From: a virus
DNA length: 46,351 nt
IMG/VR virus record: IMGVR_UViG_3300047318_000434
Coordinates: 1 to 46,351 of that record
Strand: one strand, 5' to 3'
This document shows, piece by piece, positions 20,401-29,400 of this stretch. Positions within the stretch are counted from its first letter, which is position 1. Each line of letters begins with the position of its first letter. Below the pieces are notes generated by a model. It saw only the letters and a program-made list of their open reading frames with translations. It was not told where the DNA came from and made no database searches. The translations under genes were made by a program, and so were the position numbers.

Positions 20401-23400
20401 GCCGTCGCGCTTGTTGCTGGGCAGGCGGTTGTTCAGCCGCTTGTCCGCGACCTTCGCGGCGTAGCTGTTCGCCGTGGAGGCGGTGAGGTTCTGCGCGTAC
20501 TCGCCGCGGGCCTGCGCCTCACGCGCCTCGTTCGCGACGGACCGGTTGAACGCCAGGTAGACGATCCTCTTGCCCGGCATGCGATGCGACAGCATCTTGA
20601 GCGTCGAGGACTTGCCGGTACCGGCAAGCGCCATCACGGCCATGTTCAGGCCGCGACGGGCCGCGCCCTCGATGATGATGCCCTGCTCTTCGGTGGGCGG
20701 GTAGGACTCGTTCGCGGACGCCTCGGCGTCGATGCGCGCCCACTCGTCGTCGGAGTAGCCGCCGGGCTTGGCCGCGGGCAGATCCTCCACCCGGTGGGCC
20801 AGGCCGCGGGTCTCGGCGTCGTTCAGGCCGTACCCGGCGAGCCGGTCACGGATGACGTCACCGCGCTTCCGCGGGATCGCCTTGCCGTTCTCGTCGTGCT
20901 CGACGGTCGGCTTCCAGCGTCGCCGTTCCTCTTCGTCCAGCTCGAACTGCCGCTGCTCCAGCCGGAACCGGTAGGCGAGATCGACGGGATCGGTGGCGCC
21001 CTTCAGGGACTCGATCCGCTCGTCGAGGGAGTCGAGCTCCTCGCCGAGCTGGTCGGCGCTCATGTCGGCTGGCGGGGTGGCCGGGACCGGGCGCACGTCG
21101 GACGGGGCGGTCCGCTGCGGCCGCGGGGCCTGCGGGGCGGTGCCGCCCGTACTCGCAGCCGGGGCCGCGGCGGGCTCCGGCGTCGGAGGCGTGGGCTGCT
21201 GGTCCTGGCGGTTGGCCTGCGGCGTGGGGCTCTGCGGGTTCTGCTGGAACTCGCCGTTGCGGGTGCGGCCAACGACGTCGATGTACTGCACTTCGCGTTC
21301 CGCGCCCTGGGGGTTCCGCAGGAGGGCCGCGCCCGGGCCGGTCGAGCGCACGAACTCGCCCTTCTGGAGGGCGTTCATGGCGTTGGGGTTGCGGAAGTGC
21401 ACAGTGTCGCCGGGCTGGAAGTCCCCATCCCGCCACCCGGCGGCGGTGGACGGCGCCACACTGCCAGCGGCCGGGGCCTCGGGAGCCTCCGAGGCGGACG
21501 CCTGGTCACCCATCAGGCTGCGCCGGAACTGCTCCTGCGCCTCCCGCTCGATGCTCCCCTGCTGCGCGTCCTCACGGCGGCGCTTCTCGACCGAGACCGC
21601 GTGGCGGGCAAGGTAGTCGTCGGCGGTCCGCATGAAGTTGGACAGCGGGTCTTCCATGCCCGGGCGGTCGACGTCGTCCAGACTGCTCCGCAGGGCCTGC
21701 GCGTCGTCCTGGGCCGCGACCAGGGAACCGGCCGCGTCGTCGAAGTCGCCGGCCTCCTGTGCGGCGATGGCCGCGAACACGTTGTCGCGGAGCGAGCGGG
21801 CTGTGCCGGGCACGTCGCGGCCCCAGGTGGTTTCCGCGGCCCGGGTGACCTGACCCTGGGCTGCTTCCACGGTGGCCATGCCCGCACTCCACTCACGCGC
21901 GTTGGCGAACGGGCGCACGGTGTCGGCTTGGTTTCGGGCCGGACGGGGACGGTCTTCCTGGGGCGGCGTGGTGCGCGGCGCCGGGGGTTGCTGTGGGCTG
22001 GCGCCCGGGATGCCATTGGCGGGTGCCGCCGGGCGTTGGACGGGCTCGGGGCTGTCCTGAGACGGGGACGGGGTGGTGTCCGTCTGGCTTTCGCCTTCGG
22101 GCGCCTCGTCGGCCGCGTCCAGCTCCGCGAGACGGGCGGCGCGCGCCTTCTCCCGCTCCTCGCCGATGGACTTGGCCCGGCGCTCGCCCTCCGGCGTGAG
22201 GACGTAGTACGTGATCGAGCCGCCGCCCACGCGGGGCTTGCTCCGCTCCTCGGCGTACCCGAGCTTGAGCAGTCGGCGGAGCACGTTCGGGTGGGCTTCG
22301 ATCTGCCGGCCGTCGGGCGAGCGGACCGAGTTCAGTGCGCTCTCCAGCGCTGCTGCCTGTGCCGTGGTGAGGTTCGGCTCGGCCGGGGCCTGCTGCGGGG
22401 GCGTGGTGGTGTCGTCGCTCGCGGACGGATTGCTGCTGGCCGACTCGTCACCCTGCCCGGTGGGTGTCGCGGGCTTCTCCTTGGCCTGGCGGTTCTTCGC
22501 GCGGCGCTGCTGCTCACGCTCCAGCCCGGCGTGACGCACCACGTCCGCGTCGGTGGCCTCGCCCTTCGAGATCCGCTCGGCGAGTTGGTCGGTCTCCTCC
22601 TTCAGGTCGGCGTTGTTCATGCCGAGGGCGTCCGGCTGCGCCGGGGCGGCCTGCGCACTGGACGACGTCCGAGCCAGGAACGCCTCACGCTTCGCGGCGA
22701 GCTTCTTCGCCCGTTCCGCGTCCCGGGCCTCTGTGGTGGGCCATATCCACTTCACGCGGCCCTTGTCGTCCTGCGAGATGGCAGGCGGCGCCGGGGTCTT
22801 CGGGACCAGGTTCACGTCCCGTGCGGCGACCTGCGCAAGAACGTCTTCCTGATCGCTGGACATGGCGCGCAGTTCGGCGTCAAGGCTGTCGATCTGCTTG
22901 TTGCGCTTGGCGGTGTCCTCCTCGGTCACCGTGGGCTGCGCCTTCAGCCGCATGATCTCGTTGAGGAGGTCCAGTTGCCGGGTGGACTCGTCGAACTCGG
23001 TGGCGAGTTCGAACGGCTTCCCGATCCGGCCGGCGGCCTGCTCGGCGGCTCGCTTCTTGTCCGCGCGCCGGTGCTCGGCGCGGTTGATCCGCTCGTCGAT
23101 GTTGGCGATCGAGTTCTCGATGCGGGACAGCGGCAGCGAGCGCGGCTTGCCGTCGTGGTCGATGAGTTCGTGGTCCTCGTAGTCCTGCCAGGCGCCCGGG
23201 ACCTGGGGCAGGTCGACGCGGACCGTGTCGTACCACTGGTTGCCGATACTGCGGGTGCGGACGAAGCGGGCGGTGACGTCCAGGCCGCCGACCTGGCCGA
23301 TCCGGGTGGCGGGCGCATTCTCGTCGTACGGGCGGCGCATGCCGTCGGCGAACACTGCCCGCAGGGCCGTGTTCAGCGCGCGGCGGGCGTCGTCGCGGGC

Positions 23401-26400
23401 GTCTCCGCCCTCGAAGTCGGTGGTGCCGATACGGGCGTTGAAGTCGTCGCCGCGGGTGGTCTTGCGCTTCTCGACGGCCTTCTGGAGTTGCGCGACGTAC
23501 TGCTTGGTCCACTCCTCGGCCTGCGCGGAGTCGCGGATGGCCTGCTTGAAACCCTCCTGGGAGCGCCGGTAGGCGTTGAAGCGGCCTCGCAGCCGGTTCA
23601 CGAGTGGCTTGAGCTGCGCCTGCGCGATCAGGTGCGGGTCACCGGCGGTGAGGGCGCTGACCTCGTCGGCGTCGAAGGTGACGGGGCCGATGTCCTCGAC
23701 GACGCGCTCGGAGAGCGAGCCGCGCATGAGGGCCCGGATGAACTTCGCCTTGCGGGCGATGGCTTCCCAGAACTTCGCGTCGGTGGACCGCTCGGTGGCG
23801 TACTGGAAGATGGCGACTTCGGCGTTGGCGTTGCCCTGCCGGATGACGCGGCCGTTGCGCTGGTCGACGTCGGCGGGCCGCCATGGGGCGTCCACGTGGT
23901 GCAAGGCAACGGCGCGGAGCTGGACGTTGGTCCCGGTGCCCATCTTGGCCGTGGACCCGAGCAAGACGGAGATCTTGCCGGAGCGGGCGTCGTTGAACAG
24001 GCGGGCCTTGGCCGCGTCGTCCTTCGCCTCGTGGATGAAACGTATCTGCTCGGACGGGATGCCCCGGGCGATCAGGAGAGACTTCAGCTCGTCGTACGTG
24101 GAGAAGTCGGTGTAAGTCTCCTCGTCCTCGCGGGACAGCTCGCTGCCGTCGTCGGCGAGGCCGGCGTCCATTTCGTCGGCTTCGGAGCCGCTGCCGGCCT
24201 TCTTCTTCCGCTTCTTGCTGCGACCCGGGTCCTTCGGCGTGCCCAGGTCGAGGAAGACGATCTGTAGGCCGCCCGGCGTCTCGTGCGGGGTGGCGTCGGT
24301 CTTGCTCGTCGGGAAGACGGCGTCCTTCGTCTCCCCGTAGATCCGCACGACGTTGTCCGCGACCGTCGGCAGCTTGTTGCCGCCGCCGAGGCTGGGGTCC
24401 AGAAGGCGCGGGTCGAGCGCGGCCATGCGGCCGTCGCCGAGGAGCTTGAGGTGGTTGTCCTCCTTCGGGTCAACGTTGCCGCCCTCAAGGCGCGCTGCGC
24501 GGATCCGAAGCCGTGCCTCGTACTCCTCCTGCGCCGGGGACATCGGCATAGTGATCGTGACGGCCTTGCCGCCGACGATGCCCGGCACGGGAAGGTCGAG
24601 GTCTTCAGCCGTCTTGACGTCGGCGAACGAACGCCACAGCCGCAGCAGCTCGGGGACGTTCTGGAACGCCGCCAGGCGCGTCTTCTCCTTGTAGGAGCCG
24701 TCAGGGCTGCGCTCGACCGCGGAGACCATCTGCGCGAACGTGGACGCGAAGTCGTCGAAGTCCAGCATCCCGAGCTCTTTGAGCAGGTCGGGGCGCAGGT
24801 AGCGCATCATCGTGTGGACTTCGGCGATGCTGTTCGCGACGGGGGTGGCCGTCGCGAACGTCACGACGCGGCCGGTGGAGGACCGCTCGCGCAGCCACTC
24901 CAGCTTCATCTCCAGGTCGGAGGCCCGGTTGGAACCGTCGATCGCCGCGACCGAGGACGGCGTGTCGAGGTTTTTGTACATGTGGGCTTCGTCGACCACG
25001 AGGTAGTCGACGCCCATGTCCTCGAAGTGCAGGCCCGCGGCGTCCTTGAGGCCGCTGAGCTTCTTGTCCAGCTTCTCCTCAAGGCTCTTGAGGCTGGCCT
25101 CCATCCGCTTGACCAGGCGGGTGTCGTTGCCCTCGCCGTCAGCGTCCTTCTGCCGGAAGATCTTTTCCCGCAGCCGCTCCACGCGGCGGCTGATGTAGTC
25201 CTCCTGGACCTCCGGGCGCATCTGGATCGACTCGAACGCGGTCTGCGTCAGGATGATCGCGTCGTAGTCACCGGCCGCAGCGCGGGCGATGAACTCGCGC
25301 CGGCCCTTGCCCGCCAGGTCTTCGCTGCTCGCGGTGAGGATCCGGTTGTTCGCGACGGACTCGGGGAAGATCTCCGCGAACTCGTGCCGGAACTGCTCCA
25401 GCATGTGCCCCGGCACGACCATCGCGGCCTTCTTCACCAGGCCCAGGCGCCGCAGCTCCATGACACCCATGGCCATCTCAGCCGTCTTGCCCGCACCGAC
25501 CTCGTGCGCCAGGAGCACGGACGGCTCATTGACCATCCGGGCGACGGCGGCGTGCTGGTGGGGGTGCGGGTCGAACCACTCGACCAGGCCGGGGATGGTG
25601 CGGCGCTGCCCGTCGTAGGAGCGCGGCGCCATCGAGTTGAAGTTGTCGTTGTAGTAGCGCTTGTGCTTCTCGGCGCGGTCGGAGTCGGCCCACAGCCAGT
25701 CCGTGAACGCCTCCCTGAGGAGGGAGGCCTTGGCCTGAGCGTCCTCGGTGGCGTCCTTGTCGTAGACGCTCTTGGCGTTCTCGCCGTGGCCGTCCTTCTT
25801 GGTGACGACGATCTTGCGGTTGGTGAGGATCGCCTCGGCGATCTCCAGAGCGGTGTAGCCCTTCGCGCTCCACGTGTGCGCGGTGCGCTCCGCGATGCTC
25901 TTCTTCGCACCGTCCGGGGCGTCCACCGCCCACAGGGCGCCGCCCTGCCACGACACCTTGATCCGCTGGTCGTTGAAGGTCTCGCGGAGGAACTGTTCGA
26001 CCGGCTCACGGCCGATCCAGGAGGCGCCCATCGGGGCGGCGATTTCACCGGTGGACAGGTCGGGCGGGACGACCCGCTCAAGGTGCTCGACGTTCAGGTC
26101 GTAACGGCTGTCGTCGGCCGCGGCGTGGCGGGCCTCGTCGAGCTTCTGGCGGACGTTCCCGGACAGGTAGTCCGCGGCCGTGACGAGCTTGCCGTCCGGG
26201 GCCTGGAACGCCATCGGGTACTCGACGCCGGTGTCCGGGTCGACGGAGCGGGCCGTCAGCAGTCGCGCGATGGCCGTGTCGGCGTCGGTTCGCATGACGC
26301 GGGCGAGGCCGTCGGCGGTCAGCCGGCCGTCGGTCTCCAGCACGATCGCGAGAGCGTCCTGCGGGTCGTCCGCGTACTTCGCGATCTCCCGGTACGTGCC

Positions 26401-29400
26401 GAGTCGCTTGCTGAAGATCGGGGCCTTGGTGGTCTTGCCGGTGGTGTCGTCGTACTCGTCGAGCGGCGTGATGTTCGCCATCGTCGGGTCGTTGGTGAAC
26501 AGGCCGCCGCGCGCCGCCTTCTTGCGGTACGTCTTCTCAACCTTCTCCCCGGTGTCCGGGTCGACGGCGGTGCGCTTCGACCACGTGAACCGGTTGATGG
26601 CGCCGAACTTGGAGTGGTACGCGTCGTACTGCTTGTTGAGCGCCTCGCGCAGCCGCTCGATCAGGGACTCGTCGGCGTCCTTGCGGTTCTCCTCCGAGAG
26701 GAGGGACTGGAACGTGTCGCGGATCGCGAGGAGCTGCCGGGCCTCGTTCGCCTGCGTCTTGAAGACGGGGAAGGGGTGCACCATGCCGTCGCGGACCTGC
26801 GTGAAGGTCCCGTCCGGTTCGGCCTGCACGTGCCCGTCGACCCGGGAGGAGCCGGGCGGCAGAAGCGTGACCCTGCTGCGGCCCTCCGTGTCGGGCTTGT
26901 AGGCGAGGCCTGCCGCCTTCGCCTCCTCGACGGTCCGCTTCAAGACTCGCTGGAGGTTGGCGATGGTCTTGCCGTCGCCGTCCACGCGCAGCTCGTTGTC
27001 ACGGTTCATGCCGTGGCCGACCGCGAGCCTGCCGAGAACCTGCTGCGGGTTGTCGTGGAAGTAGCTGTTGTAGAAGACAGGCGGCTCGGCCTGCTCCGGC
27101 GGCGTGTCCGCCTTGGGCGGGTTCTGCCCCGGCAGGGCGTACGTGGGCAGGGAGTGCACCCACATCGGCGGGTCGTTCTGCGTCCGCTCCGACGGCCGCT
27201 TGACCTCACCCTTGCGGTTGCGGCCCGATGTGAACGACTTGCTCTTGTCGCGGCGCCGGAAGATCAGAAGGTCTGTCATCACCGACGTGCCCGCGGTGCG
27301 CTGGTGCGCGCCGGACGGCAGACGGATCGCGCCGACGAGCTCGGCCTTTTCCGCCATCTCCATACGGGCGGCTTCGCTGCGCCCGCCGTGGCCGTCCATC
27401 GTCAGCGCGGACGTCACGACCGAGACCAGGCCGCCACCACGGGTCAGGTCCAGGGACTTGAGGATGAAGTGGTTGTGGATGGAGTGGCCACCCTTGTTGT
27501 GCACCAGGTCGGGCACCTTGTACCGGCCGAACGGCACGTTGCCGACCGCCGCATCGAAGGTGCCGTTGGGGGCGCGGGTGTCACCGAAAGACTCATGCCG
27601 GACTTCGGCGTGCGGGTAGAGGGCCTTCGCGATGCCCGCGGTGATCGAGTCGACCTCGACACCGGTCATGTGTGTGCCGTCGGGCGCGTAGCCGATGAAG
27701 TTGCCGACGCCGGATCCGGGCTCCAGCACACTGCCGGCGTCGAATCCGAGGTCGGTCAGGGCCGACCACATCTGCTGCACGATCTGCGGGTCGGTGTAGT
27801 GCGCGTTCAGGGTGTTCGCGCGGGCGTCGTCCCACTCGGCATCGGACAGCAGGCTCCGCAGCCGCTTCGCGAGCGGCTGGAACTGCGCATCCGGCTGCGG
27901 CTTGAAGATCTGGGGGACCGCGCCCCACCCGGAGTACCGGGCAAGTTCCTGCTGCTCGGCCCCGGTCGCGGGACGGTTCTCGTCCTGGAGCCGGCGCAGG
28001 ATCTCAATGGCGGCGATGTTCGCCTTGGCCCGGTTGACCGGGCTCGACGGAACGAGGGTCTTCCCGTCGGCGGGCGGCTCGTAGGCCGGAGCAGTCGCCT
28101 GCTGCTCCGGCGTGCCGAACGCTACGGGAGCGGAGGCAGCTCCACCCGCGGCATGTCCTTCGTCTCCGTCCCCGGATCCTTCGGCATCCCGTACACCATG
28201 TCCTGAAGCACCCGCTCCCGGGCCCGCATCCGGACCGACTTCAGCTCGCGAGCCCGCGCCACCGCGTCCGTCCCCTCCCGCAGCGGAGGAGCCCACTCCT
28301 CCGTCAGATCCTCGATCTGCTGCACGATCTCGTCCGACCGCTCCCGGGCGAACTCCTCGAACGCCTTGTCCGTCGGGAACCGATCCACTTCCCTGGCCCG
28401 GTACGTCTTCCAGAACGTCCGAACGAGATCCACGTACGACACTGTCATTGCTCCTCTTGTGCTGTTCGGACAGGGCCTGTCGAGCGACGCTCACGTTCTC
28501 ACGCGCCAGGCGCAGGAACTCGGCCGCATGGGCGTGGTCGCCGCCGCGGCCGCGCAGCGCGCGCTGCATGCCGTCGAGCGCGTCCTGGAACCGGCGGATT
28601 GCCTCCGACGGCTCGATGTCACCGCGCTTCAGCGCGTCCACGGCGTCTCCGGCAGGCGCCGCTAGGTCGAGCGCAGCGGGCGCACCGCGCAGCTCGGTCA
28701 GACTGTTGACGACCGGGCCGAGCTGCTGCTCTGCCAGATCGAGCGCTTCCACGATGTGGTGGCTGGCGGCGGTGACGGCCAGGGTGGGGCGCTGCTCGCC
28801 CGGGGCGTCGTCCTGCGGCTCCGTAGGCACGTCGGACGCGGCAGGGGGAGCGGGCGGGCGCTCGCTGTCGTGCTCGCGCACCAGGTCCGCGAGGGCCGCC
28901 TCCTCGGTGAGGAACGGCTTCTTGGAGCTGTAGCGGGTGCCGTGACCGAGCCGGTTCCACGTCCAGCGACCCGCAGAGCCCTGGAGCGTGGCGTCGTCCT
29001 GGTTGTCGCCATCGACGGCGGCGGGGCGGTGGCCCGAATCGTTGCGCGCGCCGAGCTGGACGCGGGAGAGCTGCTGTGCGTACGCCTGTCCGTCGCGGCG
29101 CTGGGCCTCGGCGAGGATCGCTGTCTTCTCAGCCTGGGCGCGGGCCTTCTTCGCCTGGTCGCCGGAGGACAGGGTGTCAGACCAATCCTGGTCGGCCTTC
29201 GCGTAGGCGGCGTCGAGGTCCTCGCGCGACACCTGCGACCAATCCCGCTGCTCGGGCGCCGCCTGCGGGGCTGGCTGCGGGGCGTCGGGGTTCGGGGTGT
29301 TGGCGCGGTTGCCCGCGTATGGGGTGCCGTCGGGGCGGGTGATGTCCTTGAGCGCGTGGGAGTGGGTGCCCTGCTCGGCGCGCACGAGCACCGACCCGGA

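Noticed and set aside
16558-24267. Plus-strand open frame of 2,569 codons opposite the giant gene
   Set aside because: It is antisense to a region with clear helicase motifs. Its Leu/Val/Arg/Gly-rich sequence has no motifs; long antisense frames are expected at this GC content.
24283-28206. Plus-strand open frame of 1,307 codons
   Set aside because: Antisense shadow of the methyltransferase and SNF2 helicase region; no motifs and no ribosome site.
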